A stretch of 64,000 nucleotides of DNA from DATJLY01 sp035518375. Lineage in GTDB: Bacteria; Pseudomonadota; Alphaproteobacteria; ATCC43930; CGMCC-115725. Below, one piece after another: positions 17,655-26,576 of this stretch. Location of the stretch: positions 33,769 through 97,768 of the forward strand of contig DATIXQ010000136.1 in the NCBI GenBank assembly GCA_035518375.1, given 5' to 3'. Numbering within the stretch: position 1 is the stretch's first letter; each line of letters starts with the position of its first letter. A program made the translations under genes and the position numbers. The notes under the pieces were generated by a model that saw only the letters and a list, made by a program, of their open reading frames with translations, had not been told where the DNA came from and made no database searches.

Positions 17655-18689
17655 CTAGAGCGCGGCGAGCTTCGGCATCACTTCGGTCGCGAACAGATTG
17701 ACCGAGCGCACCGCGTCGGCGAGCGCGATGTTGCCGAAGAGCATGGCGAAATTCATGTAGTTGACGCCGATCTCGCGCGCCTGCCGCTCGATCTCGGCCG
17801 TCACCGTGTCGGGCGTGCCGGCGATGACCGTGCCGGCCGCGACCGCCTTGTCGAAGCCGCCGACAATGTGGTGCGTGTAGTTGATGCTCGTGACGTTGCG
17901 CTGGCTCAGCCACATGATCTTGTCGTAATGCGCCTCGTGCGCGGGGGCGGCGATGCGGCGCGCGTCGGCCATCGTTTCGGCCACGACGAGCTGGCGATTG
18001 ACGCCCACGGCGAGCCCGCCCGAAAACTCGGGCTTCGGGTGCGCCGGCGTGCCGCGCTCGGCGTAGCCGTCTTTGAAGGCGGCGATGTTCTTCTTCGCGG
18101 TCTCGACCGACCCGAGCGTCACGAAGTGAAGTCCGTGCTCGCCGGCCCAGCGCGCGCCGAATTCGGCCGAGGAGGCATACCAGAACGGCGGATAGGGTTG
18201 CTGCAGCGGCTTCAGCTGCATCGGCACCTTCGCATAGCTGTAGAACGGGCCCGAATAGGTGAGCTCGTCGTGGGTGAAGCCTTCGATGATGCAATGATAG
18301 GCGTCGAGGAAAATGTCGCGCGAGCGCTCCGGATCGACCTTGTGGAAATTGAGCTCGAACGGCGAAACGCCGCGGCCGACGCCGACATCGAGCCGCCCGT
18401 GGCTCAGATGGTCGAGCATCGAGATCTCCTCGATGAAGGTCAGAGGCGTGTAGAGCGGCAGCAGGAAGACGAGCGCACCCAGGCGGATGCGCTTCGTCGC
18501 GCGCGCGACGGCGGCGAGGTGGATGCCCGGGTGCGGCACCATGTTGAGCGGCGTGCAGTGATGCTCGGCGAAATGGAGGCAATAGAAGCCAGCCTCGTCC
18601 GCCGCGGCCGCGAATTGCAGCCGCTCGTCGAACTGCTGCGCGAGCGGCAAGTCGTTGCGGTCGACGTGATCGAAAATTCCGAACTTCAT
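17655..18689 (-). CDS. Luciferase-like (LLM) flavin-dependent monooxygenase, copy 1
   Basis: The protein has 344 aa. It begins 'MKFGIFDHVDRNDLPLAQQF' and contains 'FAEHHCTPLN' and 'HGRLDVGVGRG', the hallmarks of bacterial-luciferase-like TIM-barrel monooxygenases. These use reduced FMN (some F420) and O2 to oxidise ketones, sulfonates, long alkanes or chelators. It lies 74 bases after the ACMSD-like amidohydrolase gene on the same strand and is probably co-transcribed with it. No flavin reductase gene is nearby. The substrate is unknown. Confidence 0.88.
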   Translation of the reverse strand: MKFGIFDHVDRNDLPLAQQFDERLQFAAAADEAGFYCLHFAEHHCTPLNMVPHPGIHLAAVARATKRIRLGALVFLLPLYTPLTFIEEISMLDHLSHGRLDVGVGRGVSPFELNFHKVDPERSRDIFLDAYHCIIEGFTHDELTYSGPFYSYAKVPMQLKPLQQPYPPFWYASSAEFGARWAGEHGLHFVTLGSVETAKKNIAAFKDGYAERGTPAHPKPEFSGGLAVGVNRQLVVAETMADARRIAAPAHEAHYDKIMWLSQRNVTSINYTHHIVGGFDKAVAAGTVIAGTPDTVTAEIERQAREIGVNYMNFAMLFGNIALADAVRSVNLFATEVMPKLAAL

Positions 18690-18763
18690 CTCTCGTCCTT
18701 CGCGCAGTGCCTCGGGCCGGCTCCGAGCCTAAGAGGAGAGGCCACTGAACGCCAGATCGAAGC

Positions 18764-19738
18764 TCATCGCGCGGCGCTCTCGCGATACTGCGGCAGAAGG
18801 CTCGCGAGATTGTCGCGGTCGATGGCGCGCAGCTCGGCCGCATCGAAGACGCCGCAGTGGGCGAGCCCTTCGACATGCTCCTTCGCCGTGCGATACGGAT
18901 AGTCCGTGCCGAAGACGAAGTTCGAGGCGGGGATGAGCGCGCGGGCCGAGGAGAGCGCGTAACGGTTCGAGGCCTGCGCCGTATCGTAGAAGAAGCGCTG
19001 CGCCTCGGGCACGAATCCGTCGGGGAGTAGCCCCGCATATTCCTTCTGCTGGGCCATGCGGATGAAGCGTTCCGCGAGGAACGGCATGGTGCCGCCGGCA
19101 TGCGACCAGATCATGCGCACCGCGCGATAGCGTTGAGCGGAGCCCGAGAACACCATGCGGGCGATGGCGCGGGTGGTATCCGTGCCGTACTCGATCGCGG
19201 CGTCGCCGACGCCGGGCACGAGGTTGTGGCAGCAGTCGGGTGTCGCCGGGTGGACATAGCAGACGGTGCCGCGCCGGTTCAGCTCCTCGAACACCGGCGC
19301 GAAAGCGGGATCGCCGAGCCATTTGTCGTGATAGCTCGTATAGAGCCCGACGCCGTCGGCCTTGAGCTGATCGAGCCCGTATTCGATCTCGCGCAAACTG
19401 CCCTCGATGTCGGGGAGCGGGAGCGCCACGAACATGCCGAAGCGGCCCTTGTGATCGGCCACCATGCGCGCGGCGAACTCGTTGCACGCGCGCGCGACGC
19501 GGCGCGCGCGCTCGGCCGAGGCGATGCGTACCGCGATCTGCGTCACCGACACGATCGCGGTCGCGACATGGCCTTCGTCCATGTCCTCGATCGCCTTGGC
19601 GAGCGACCAGCTCTTCAAGGGCGGGTTGATCGTGGGCCCAACCTCGGCCAGATACTCGGGCGGCGCGATGTGATGATGAACGTCGATGCGCCGCCGCGCG
19701 CCTTCGTGCCCGCCCGTTCCGCTCGCGCTTTCGCTCAT
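18764..19738 (-). CDS. Amidohydrolase-2 (ACMSD-like) metal-dependent hydrolase/decarboxylase, copy 1
   Basis: The protein has 324 aa. The ATG at 19738 has GGGAGG 9 bases upstream; the open frame beyond it is a shadow. 'RIDVHHHIAP' gives the first metal ligands (H21 and H23). Further landmarks are 'WSHAGG' for a metal-binding His and 'FGTDYPY' for the catalytic Asp. The family includes aminocarboxymuconate-semialdehyde, resorcylate and related decarboxylases as well as hydrolases. It is paralogous to the gene at 43781-44719. With the downstream luciferase-like monooxygenase it suggests handling of an oxidised ring or chain product. Confidence 0.87.
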   Translation of the reverse strand: MSESASGTGGHEGARRRIDVHHHIAPPEYLAEVGPTINPPLKSWSLAKAIEDMDEGHVATAIVSVTQIAVRIASAERARRVARACNEFAARMVADHKGRFGMFVALPLPDIEGSLREIEYGLDQLKADGVGLYTSYHDKWLGDPAFAPVFEELNRRGTVCYVHPATPDCCHNLVPGVGDAAIEYGTDTTRAIARMVFSGSAQRYRAVRMIWSHAGGTMPFLAERFIRMAQQKEYAGLLPDGFVPEAQRFFYDTAQASNRYALSSARALIPASNFVFGTDYPYRTAKEHVEGLAHCGVFDAAELRAIDRDNLASLLPQYRESAAR

Positions 19739-19855
19739 CGCCTGCCTCCCGTTCCATTGCATCATCGCGCGGGGTCCGCCGTGCCGCCAGCCGCAACCCT
19801 TGTACCGCGAGGGCGATCCGGACAGCATGGGCCATTCACGACGAGGGAGGACAGG

Positions 19856-20533
19856 ATGCCGGCGCTCGAAGGAATCAAGGCGTGCGTCTTCGACGCCTAT
19901 GGGACCCTCTTCGACTACAACTCGGCGGCCGAACGCTGCCGTGACGCGCTCGGCGGCAAGCTCGACGCATTGAACGCGCTGTGGCGGCAGAAGCAGCTGC
20001 AATACACATGGCTGCGGAGCCTCGAGGGCCGGCACGCCGATTTCTGGCAGGTGACGGGCGACGCACTCGATTTCGCGCTCGAAGCGCTCGGCCTCGCCGA
20101 CGCGGCCTTGCGGCAGCGTCTCATGGAGCTCTATCTCACGCTCGATCTCTTCCCTGACGCCGCGGACGTTCTGGCGCGGCTCAAGTCGGCCGGGATGCGT
20201 GCGGCGATCCTCTCGAACGGCTCGCCCATGATGCTGGACGCGGCCGTCGCGCGCGCCGGGATCGGCGGGCTCCTCGAGGCGGTGCTCTCGGTCGAGGAGG
20301 TCGGAATCTACAAGACGCATCCGAGCGTCTATCGGCTCGCCACCGACCGGCTCGGCCTCGCCGCGGGCGCGATCGCGTTCCTGTCGTCGAACGGATGGGA
20401 CGCGCACGGCGCGGCCGCGTTCGGCATGCGCACCCTCTGGTGCAATCGCCAAGGCCAACCGCGCGAGCGGCTGCCGGGCACGCTCGCGCGCGAGATCCGC
20501 TCGCTCGCGGAACTGCCTGCGCTCGTGCTCTAG
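19856..20533 (+). CDS. Haloacid dehalogenase, type II (HAD superfamily)
   Basis: The protein has 225 aa. The ATG at 19856 follows GGGAGG. Motif I is 'FDAYGTLFD' with nucleophile D13, motif II is 'ILSNGSP', then a Lys in 'GIYKTHP' and 'SSNGWDAHGAAAFG'. The last motif, Ser-Asn-x-x-Asp, distinguishes L-2-haloacid dehalogenases from HAD phosphatases. The expected reaction is hydrolysis of L-2-haloalkanoic acids to D-2-hydroxy acids. It is the first gene of a plus-strand run with the oxidoreductase and thioesterase genes (73-base gap). Confidence 0.85.
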   Translation: MPALEGIKACVFDAYGTLFDYNSAAERCRDALGGKLDALNALWRQKQLQYTWLRSLEGRHADFWQVTGDALDFALEALGLADAALRQRLMELYLTLDLFPDAADVLARLKSAGMRAAILSNGSPMMLDAAVARAGIGGLLEAVLSVEEVGIYKTHPSVYRLATDRLGLAAGAIAFLSSNGWDAHGAAAFGMRTLWCNRQGQPRERLPGTLAREIRSLAELPALVL

Positions 20534-20542
20534 CCGCGCCGT

Positions 20543-20571
20543 TTGACATGGACACGAGCCCCCGCTACGGG
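20543..20571 (+). promoter_or_regulatory. Possible promoter of the oxidoreductase gene (perfect -35, weak -10)
   Basis: TTGACA at 20543-20548 matches the sigma-70 -35 consensus exactly. At 17 bases distance the -10 position reads TACGGG (20566-20571), which is poor. Transcription would start near 20578, leaving AGGGGAC as the ribosome site before the ATG at 20607. Confidence 0.3.
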
Positions 20572-20606
20572 CACCAGAACCTATTTGCCGAACCAGGGGA
20601 CACGCG

Positions 20607-21620
20607 ATGAGGGCAGCGGTGCTGCGTGAACATGGTGGCCCCGACCGCGTCGTCGTCGAGCGCGACTTCCCCGATCCCGTCGCGGGCGAAGGCGACGTGG
20701 TGGTGCGCGTCAAGGCCACCTCGCTCAATTATCACGATGTGTTCACGCGCCGCGGCATGCCGGGCATCCGCGTGCCGATGCCGTGCATCATGGGGCTCGA
20801 CGTCGCCGGCGAGATCGTCGAACTGGGCGCCGGCGTGAGCGGCTGGAAAAAGGGCGACCGCGTGCTGATCGACCCGGTCAACCGCGTCGAGGGTGGGCTC
20901 ATGGGCGAGACCGTGCATGGCGGGCTCGCCGAGCTATGCCGCGCGCGGGCGCATCAGCTCGTGGCGATCCCGGACGGCGTCTCGTTTGCGGACGCGGCGG
21001 CGCTTCCCGTCGCCTATGGCACCGCGCTTCGCATGATGCGCACCAACGGCCATGTCGCGGCGGGCGAGAAGGTGCTGATCCTCGGCGCGAGCGGCGGCGT
21101 CGGCGTCTGCTGCGTGCAGCTGGCGAAGATCGCCGGCGCCGAGGTCATTGCGTGCGCCGGCACCGACGAGAAGGCAGCGCGGCTCGCGCGGCTCGGCGCC
21201 GAACGCACCATCAACTACGCAACGCACGACTTCGTCGAGGAGGTTCAACGCCTCTACGGCAAGCCGGCGCGGCGCGGCGCGGGCACCGACCGCGGCGTCG
21301 ATGTCGTCGTCAACTACACAGGCGGCGACACGTGGGTGAAATCGCTACGCGTCCTCAAGGTCGGCGGGCGGCTCCTCACGTGCGGCGCCACCGCCGGCTT
21401 CGACCCGAAGGAAGACCTGCGCTTCATCTGGACCTTCGAGCTGAAAATTCTGGGCTCGAACAGTTGGGCGCGCTCCGACATCGTCGAGCTTCTGGAACTC
21501 GTGCGCGCGAAAAAGCTCGCGGCGCTCGTAGACCGCACCTTCGCGCTCGACGACGTGCGCGAGGCGATCCGCCTCATCGAGGAGCGTGAAGTGTTCGGCA
21601 AGATCGTGGTGACGCCATGA
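20607..21620 (+). CDS. Medium-chain dehydrogenase/quinone oxidoreductase (zinc-lacking type)
   Basis: The protein has 337 aa. The N-terminal GroES-like domain has 'SLNYHDVFTRRG' where zinc alcohol dehydrogenases carry a Cys, and the structural zinc cysteines are also absent, so it belongs with the quinone reductase/enoyl reductase branch. The Rossmann motif is 'GASGGVGVCC' (about 158-167). It would reduce an enone, quinone or crotonyl-like substrate with NADPH. The stop overlaps the start of the thioesterase gene by 4 bases. Confidence 0.88.
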   Translation: MRAAVLREHGGPDRVVVERDFPDPVAGEGDVVVRVKATSLNYHDVFTRRGMPGIRVPMPCIMGLDVAGEIVELGAGVSGWKKGDRVLIDPVNRVEGGLMGETVHGGLAELCRARAHQLVAIPDGVSFADAAALPVAYGTALRMMRTNGHVAAGEKVLILGASGGVGVCCVQLAKIAGAEVIACAGTDEKAARLARLGAERTINYATHDFVEEVQRLYGKPARRGAGTDRGVDVVVNYTGGDTWVKSLRVLKVGGRLLTCGATAGFDPKEDLRFIWTFELKILGSNSWARSDIVELLELVRAKKLAALVDRTFALDDVREAIRLIEEREVFGKIVVTP

Positions 21621-22045
21621 GCGACGACGCAAAGCCCATGACCATGGACGAGATGCACGCCTTCATGGCGCGCTCGCCCTTCATCTCTTTCCTCGGGTTG
21701 CGCATCGTCGCCGCCGATCCCGAGGGCGGCCTCCTCACCATGCGCGCAGCGATGCGGCCCGAGTTCGAACGCCTCGGCGGCAGCGGCCAGTGGCACGGCG
21801 GACCGATCGCGGCGATCATCGACACGGTCGGCGACTATGCGCTCATCATGTCGTTGCGGCGCGCGCTGCCGACTGTGAATTTCCGCGTCGATTATCTGCG
21901 CCCGGCGATCAAGACCGAGCTCACGGCGACCGCACGCGTACGCCGGCTCGGCAAGAGCGTCGGCGTCGTCGACATTGATGTCACGAACGACGAGCAAGCT
22001 CTCCTCGCGGTGGGCCGCGCCACATATTCGACCTTGCCGGCGTGA
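21617..22045 (+). CDS. PaaI-type hotdog thioesterase
   Basis: The protein has 142 aa. 'QWHGGPIAAIIDTVGDYA' is the classic HGG...D motif of hotdog thioesterases of the PaaI/YbgC-like group, and 'VNFRVDYLRP' is the usual following strand. It hydrolyses acyl- or aryl-CoA esters and often rescues stalled CoA. The start overlaps the preceding oxidoreductase stop (ATGA), so the two are translationally coupled and likely serve one pathway. Confidence 0.88.
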   Translation: MSDDAKPMTMDEMHAFMARSPFISFLGLRIVAADPEGGLLTMRAAMRPEFERLGGSGQWHGGPIAAIIDTVGDYALIMSLRRALPTVNFRVDYLRPAIKTELTATARVRRLGKSVGVVDIDVTNDEQALLAVGRATYSTLPA

Positions 22046-22046
22046 G

Positions 22047-22475
22047 CTAGCGCGACGGCGGTGCGGGCGGGGTCGTCGTCTCAAGGCGTGGCAGCGCCGG
22101 ATCCATGTGGTCCCAGGGATGCGCACTCTTCGTCCAGATGTTGGCCGTCGGCTTGTGCAGCGCGGGATCGTCGAGCGAAGCCGCGAACACGTAGAAAGCA
22201 TCGGGCTGCGCCTGCGGCCTGATGACCATCGGGCTGCCGCACGTGGGGCAGAAGCCGCGGTCGATCGCCATGCCGCGATCGGAGATCGAGCGGTGGTAGC
22301 GGACCTCGCCCTTCAGCACGATGTGATCCTTATTGAACGCGCAGAGCGCCGCATAGCCCGAGCCGCTCGCGCGCTGGCAGTCGCGGCAATGGCAGTTGAC
22401 CATGCGATAAGGCGCGGCCGAGGCCTCGTAGCTCACCTGGCCGCAGGCGCAGCGGCCACGATAGGGTAACGCCAT
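22047..22475 (-). CDS. GFA (glutathione-dependent formaldehyde-activating enzyme-like) protein
   Basis: The protein has 142 aa. The zinc-binding cysteines of the GFA fold are all there: C9/C11 in 'RCACG', C28/C30/C33 in 'NCHCRDC' and C76/C79 in 'FCPTCGSP'. Most proteins of this family are not true formaldehyde-activating enzymes, and their role is often unknown. It follows the second core-MetE gene by 15 bases on the same strand; one-carbon or thiol chemistry would link the two. It ends 1 base from the convergent thioesterase gene. Confidence 0.85.
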   Translation of the reverse strand: MALPYRGRCACGQVSYEASAAPYRMVNCHCRDCQRASGSGYAALCAFNKDHIVLKGEVRYHRSISDRGMAIDRGFCPTCGSPMVIRPQAQPDAFYVFAASLDDPALHKPTANIWTKSAHPWDHMDPALPRLETTTPPAPPSR

Positions 22476-22490
22476 GTGCTTCCCCCGCGG

Positions 22491-23594
22491 CTAGCCCCAG
22501 ATTTCCTTGGAAAGCTCGACGATGCGGCGGAGCTTCGCCCATTGCTCCTCCTCGGCGAGCGTGTTGCCCTCCTCGGTTGAGGCGAAGCCGCATTGCGGCG
22601 AGAGGCAGAGCTGGTCGAGCGGCGCGAAGCGCGCGGCCTCCTCGACGCGCCGCTTGATCAAGTCGGCGCTTTCGAGCACGCCGGTCTTCGAGGTGACGAG
22701 GCCCAAAACGGCGAGCCGATCTTTCTTCAGGCGGCGCAAGGGCTCGAACCCGCCGGCACGGTCGCTATCGTATTCGAGGAAGTAGCCGTGCACCTTGATG
22801 CGGTCGAACAGCACCTCGGCCACCGGCTCGTAGCCGCCCGTGCCCATGAAGGTCGAGCGGAAATTGCCGCGGCAGAGATGCATGGTGATGGTCATGTCGG
22901 GCGGAATGTCGGCCATCGCCTCATTGATGAGGTCGCCATAGATCTCGCCGATGCGCTTCGGGTCGTCGCCCTGCTCGGCGACGCGCTTCCTGTAGGCTTC
23001 GTCGCACAGCATGGCGATGAAGACCTCGTCGAGCTGCAGATAGCGGCAGCCGGCGTCAGCGAAGTCCTTTACGACCTTGCGATATGCGGCGCCGAGATCG
23101 GCGAAGAACTTGTCGATCGAGGGATAGGCCTGGCGGCTGATCGGCCCGCGGCCGCTGCGCCCATAGAGCGCCGAGGGCGCCGGGATTGTCATCTTGGGCG
23201 TGCGCCGGGTCGCGGCGGCGAGGAACCTGAAGTGCTCGACCATCGGATGGACGCCGCTCATCCCGACCTTGCCCACGACGCGCACGCCCTGGGCGCGCGT
23301 CTGCGTGCCGTGGAAGCCGATGCCCTGATCCATCTCATACCATTCGGTGCCGTCGAGCCCGGAGAGGAAATCGAGATGCCACCACGAGCGGCGGAACTCG
23401 CCGTCGCTGATGGCGTGTAGCCCCACCTCCTCCTGCTTTGCGACGGCCTTCTTGATCTCGCGGTCCTCGATCTCCTTCAGAGCGGCGGCCGTGATTTCGC
23501 CCTTGGCGCGCTTTGCGCGCGCATCGCGGAGCGACGCCGGGCGCAGAAGGCTGCCGACATGATCGGCGCGGAAGGGCGGTTTCTCTCGTTGCAT
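22491..23594 (-). CDS. Core-MetE protein, copy 2
   Basis: The protein has 367 aa, about half of full MetE. It starts with 'FRADHVGSLLRP'. The zinc ligands are kept: H239 and C241 in 'MHLCRGNF', E274 in 'YFLEYDS' and C335 in 'SPQCGFAS'. It is clearly more distant from copies 1 and 3 than they are from each other and resembles the 5-methyltetrahydropteroyltriglutamate-homocysteine methyltransferase-like proteins common in soil alphaproteobacteria. It lies between an orphan binding protein and a GFA protein on one strand, suggesting uptake and then transfer of an alkyl or thiol group. Confidence 0.87.
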   Translation of the reverse strand: MQREKPPFRADHVGSLLRPASLRDARAKRAKGEITAAALKEIEDREIKKAVAKQEEVGLHAISDGEFRRSWWHLDFLSGLDGTEWYEMDQGIGFHGTQTRAQGVRVVGKVGMSGVHPMVEHFRFLAAATRRTPKMTIPAPSALYGRSGRGPISRQAYPSIDKFFADLGAAYRKVVKDFADAGCRYLQLDEVFIAMLCDEAYRKRVAEQGDDPKRIGEIYGDLINEAMADIPPDMTITMHLCRGNFRSTFMGTGGYEPVAEVLFDRIKVHGYFLEYDSDRAGGFEPLRRLKKDRLAVLGLVTSKTGVLESADLIKRRVEEAARFAPLDQLCLSPQCGFASTEEGNTLAEEEQWAKLRRIVELSKEIWG

Positions 23595-23670
23595 TCTTGC
23601 CTCCGGTCGTTTGACGGAATGAATAGCGATGCGTCGAGCGCAGCCGCAGGACGCATACTACTTCCGTTTC

Positions 23671-24711
23671 CTAGTCGAGCACGAACTCGTTGGTCATCAC
23701 GTCGCTCGCCTTGGGACGACGCTTCATCTCGGGATCGTAGGCCTTGAGCAGGTCGATCATCTTGTCCCACTCCGCGGGGCTCGACCAGCCGCGCGGCTTT
23801 CCCGCGGTCGCGGGCGAGATCATGCGCTCCGGAATCATCTCGTAGGCGTATTGGGCGAGGATGTCGGCCGGCGGCGTCTCGTCGTAGACGCGGTGGACGA
23901 TTTCTGCGGCCTCGGGCACAGCGTCCTTGGGATCGCTCGCGAGATAGTCCCACGCCCGCGCGGTCGCACGGACGAAGCGGCGGACGCGGTCGGGGTCATT
24001 CCGAATCACGTCGGTGCGCACGATGACGCCGCTGCCGAGGAGCGGCATGTAGTCGGAGAGCACGAACTGATGCACAATCTCGCCCTTCTGGCGGAAGAGC
24101 CAAGAGCCCGTCGAGCCCAGTGTGAAATTGCCCGAGACGTCGACCTTCTTTGCGCCGAAGATGCCGTAATAACTGCGGTAGTCCCAATCGACGAGCGTCA
24201 CCTTGCGCGTGTCGATGCCATTGAGCTTGGCGAAGCTCGGCCACAGGATCGCCGGCATCGAGCCCGGCACGAAGCCGATCCTGCGGCCTTCGAGGTCCTT
24301 GGGCGTCTTGATGCCGGAGGATTCGAAATATGCCATCGACAAGCTGTCGCGCTGGCCGAAAAGCGCGACCATGCGCAGCGGACTCTCACTCCGTCCGGCG
24401 GCCTCGACGAGCGCCGAGGACGCGACGTTGCCGAACTCGGCCTGACCGCCTGTCACGATCTGCATCGCCTGGGCCGAACCGCCGCTGCCCTTTATGGTGA
24501 CGTCGAGTCCTTCGTCGCGGTACCAGCCGCGCTCCTTCGCGATCCAGAAGCCGAAATGCTGCGGCTGGATGCCGGTCCATTCGAGGACGAGCGTCACTGG
24601 CTCCAACGCGTCCTCGGCACGCGCGGAGGAAGCCGCCACGAGCACGAGGACGGCCGCCGCTAGCACGAGCGCGGCGGCGCGCGCCCGGTCTCGAGCCTTT
24701 GGAACGGCCAT
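23671..24711 (-). CDS. ABC transporter substrate-binding protein, NMT1/TauA-like
   Basis: The protein has 346 aa from the ATG at 24711, which opens a signal peptide (basic start, Ala/Val/Leu-rich core, cleavage near SARAED). The longer upstream frame lacks signal character. 'VTLVLEWTGIQPQHFGFWIA' and 'GLDVTIKGSGGSAQAMQIV' are typical of the SsuA/THI5-type type II binding fold. It heads a minus-strand run with core-MetE copy 2 and the GFA gene (76 and 15 bases apart), but has no permease or ATPase beside it. Confidence 0.87.
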   Translation of the reverse strand: MAVPKARDRARAAALVLAAAVLVLVAASSARAEDALEPVTLVLEWTGIQPQHFGFWIAKERGWYRDEGLDVTIKGSGGSAQAMQIVTGGQAEFGNVASSALVEAAGRSESPLRMVALFGQRDSLSMAYFESSGIKTPKDLEGRRIGFVPGSMPAILWPSFAKLNGIDTRKVTLVDWDYRSYYGIFGAKKVDVSGNFTLGSTGSWLFRQKGEIVHQFVLSDYMPLLGSGVIVRTDVIRNDPDRVRRFVRATARAWDYLASDPKDAVPEAAEIVHRVYDETPPADILAQYAYEMIPERMISPATAGKPRGWSSPAEWDKMIDLLKAYDPEMKRRPKASDVMTNEFVLD

Positions 24712-24913
24712 CGGCGACCCCCAACCGGCACCAACCCGACAACCGCCATTCGTCGCACATTTGACTTTGCCGCGAAAGAGGAACGGCGCATGGTGCAAGC
24801 GTTCGGCTCGAACGCCGATCCAACGATCCTTGACCTCGCCGTGTTCGGTGCCTTCGAGGATACGGCGGCGCGCCAGATCGGGTAGAGTGCGATCCTTCCA
24901 ACGGGAGGCGAGA

Positions 24914-25429
24914 ATGGCACTCGAGGTAAGGCGCGTCGTCACGGGGCATGACGCGAACGGCAAGGCGGTGGTGCGAAGCGACGAGCGCTTGAAGGCGCAG
25001 CCGCGGCGCGGCCGCCCCGGCATCAGCGGTTGCGAGATCTGGTCGAGCGACAAGATGCCGGTCGACAACACGAGCGACGCCGCCGAGGCGGCGCAGCGCG
25101 CGGGCTTCGTGAAGCGCTACAACTATGTCGGCACGGGACAGGGCACGGTCATACGCATCACGGAGCTCGAAGCCGGCAGCCCCAAATTCATGCACCGCAC
25201 CGAGACGCTCGACTACGCGATCCTGCTCCAGGGCCAGTGCGACCTCGAGCTCGACGATGGCAAGCTCGTGCATCTGAAGCCGGGCGACGTGGTGGTGCAG
25301 CGCGGCACGATCCACGCCTGGGTCAATAACGGGCCGGGACCCTGCATCTTCGCCTTCATCCTCATCGACGCCGACCCCGCCAAATCCGGCGGCAAGGAGC
25401 TCAAGACCGAGTATCCGCTCATCTCGTAG
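24914..25429 (+). CDS. Cupin-domain protein
   Basis: The protein has 171 aa; the ATG at 24914 follows GGGAGG. The C-terminal half is a single cupin barrel: motif 1 around 'MHRTETLDYAILLQG' and motif 2 'GDVVVQRGTIHAWVNNG'. A possible metal His is present in each. The N-terminal 60 residues resemble those of cupins that act near aromatic-ring dioxygenases, but this is weak. It could be a small dioxygenase, isomerase or sensor. The gene is divergent from the binding-protein gene at 23671-24711. Confidence 0.82.
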   Translation: MALEVRRVVTGHDANGKAVVRSDERLKAQPRRGRPGISGCEIWSSDKMPVDNTSDAAEAAQRAGFVKRYNYVGTGQGTVIRITELEAGSPKFMHRTETLDYAILLQGQCDLELDDGKLVHLKPGDVVVQRGTIHAWVNNGPGPCIFAFILIDADPAKSGGKELKTEYPLIS

Positions 25430-25459
25430 GGCAATTTGCGGTCCGTGCGAGAGGCCGGG

Positions 25460-25510
25460 GGCGACGAACCAATCTGCCGGAAGATTGCTTCGGTCCGCTC
25501 GCAATGACAG
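25460..25510. repeat. Truncated copy of the palindromic repeat element
   Basis: Only the core (AATCTGCCGGAAGATT) and the right arm (CTCGCAATGACAG, 25498-25510) of the 71-bp element remain; the left arm is diverged. It lies upstream of the binding-protein gene at 25560, and its last bases overlap a candidate -35 box. Confidence 0.75.
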
Positions 25511-25533
25511 CTGATGGATAGACCCGGTATGAT
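25504..25533 (+). promoter_or_regulatory. Candidate sigma-70 promoter of the binding-protein gene
   Basis: The -35 is ATGACA (25504-25509, 5 of 6), then 18 bases, then -10 TATGAT (25528-25533, 5 of 6). Transcription would start near 25540 and give a short leader with GGAGGGAGGG before the ATG at 25560. The -35 falls in the right arm of the truncated repeat. Confidence 0.5.
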
Positions 25534-25559
25534 CCGCGCAAAATCGGAGGGAGGGAACA

Positions 25560-26573
25560 ATGAAGGCGCTTCGTCTAACGATCGCCGCGCTCGTGGCGGC
25601 GCTGCTGCTGCCGGCCGCGGCCATGGCCGCAACGAAGATCACCGTCGGCATGGTGGTGGGCGGCACGGGCCTCCACATCCCGAGCTACATCGCGATGGAC
25701 AAGGGCTTCTTCAAGGATGAAGGGCTCGACGCGTCGTGGGTGGTGCTGGGCGGCAAGGCGCTGGTGACGGCCGGGCTCGCGGGCGAGGTGGATTTCGTAC
25801 CGATCCCGTCGGGCGGCGCGCTTGCGGCGCTGCACGGCGCGCCGCTGCGCTATGTGATCGGCCAGAGCCTCGGCACGCAATGGCAGATCATCACGCCGAA
25901 GAGCATCACGAAACCGCAGGACCTCGAAGGCAAGACACTGGGCTATGGCCGCGCCGGCGGCGCCGACTATGACGAGGGCGCTTCGGTCATGTCGCGCATC
26001 TTCCACATGGAGCCGGGCAAGGACTACAAGGTCATCTCGTTCCAGGCCGAGCCCGAGCGCGTCGCGGCGCTCATCAACGGCGACGTGCAGGGCGCGCTTC
26101 TGACCGCGCCGTCGGCGGCCAAGGCGGAGAAGGCCGGCTTCAAGGTGCTCTTGACGACGAGCGACTATATTCCGCGGCTCGGCGGCCCGTTCTGGACCAT
26201 GGCGCCCTTCGCGGAGAAGCACCCCGACGCGGTCGCGGCATTCGATCGCGCCATCGCCAAGGCGATCATGTTCCTGCGTGACGACAAGGCGGGCTCGGTG
26301 CCGATCTTCAAGAAATATCTCGGCATCGACGACGACCAGGAGGCGGGACTCCTCTGGGACAATCTCCACGACACGTTCGACGCGGGCCTGCCCAAGGATC
26401 TCTTCCGCGAGATCTTCCAGTCGCATCTCGACGACATGATCGCTGCCGGGCAATGGCCAAAGGACAAGCCGCTGCCCGATCCCGAGCAGTTCGTGCTGCG
26501 CAAGGAACTCGACCAGGCCTTGGCCCAGGTCCACTACGTGCCGGTCAAGCCCAAGGTCAAAGCGACGAACTGA
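25560..26573 (+). CDS. ABC transporter substrate-binding protein, NMT1/SsuA-like
   Basis: The protein has 337 aa with a good ribosome site (GGAGGGAGGG). The signal peptide (MKALRLTIAALVAALLLPAA) probably ends at AMA. 'GTGLHIPSYIAMDKGFF' and 'DASWVVLGGKALVTAGLAG' mark the type II binding fold of the sulfonate/nitrate/pyrimidine group. It is transcribed toward, and ends 3 bases from, the convergent permease-permease-ATPase operon, so it is the natural receptor for that transporter even though it is on the other strand. Confidence 0.88.
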   Translation: MKALRLTIAALVAALLLPAAAMAATKITVGMVVGGTGLHIPSYIAMDKGFFKDEGLDASWVVLGGKALVTAGLAGEVDFVPIPSGGALAALHGAPLRYVIGQSLGTQWQIITPKSITKPQDLEGKTLGYGRAGGADYDEGASVMSRIFHMEPGKDYKVISFQAEPERVAALINGDVQGALLTAPSAAKAEKAGFKVLLTTSDYIPRLGGPFWTMAPFAEKHPDAVAAFDRAIAKAIMFLRDDKAGSVPIFKKYLGIDDDQEAGLLWDNLHDTFDAGLPKDLFREIFQSHLDDMIAAGQWPKDKPLPDPEQFVLRKELDQALAQVHYVPVKPKVKATN

Positions 26574-26576
26574 GGC

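Noticed and set aside
20543..20571. Strong sigma-70 promoter before the oxidoreductase gene
   Set aside because: The -35 is perfect but the -10 position matches only 2 of 6, so it is listed as a weak candidate and not as a firm promoter.
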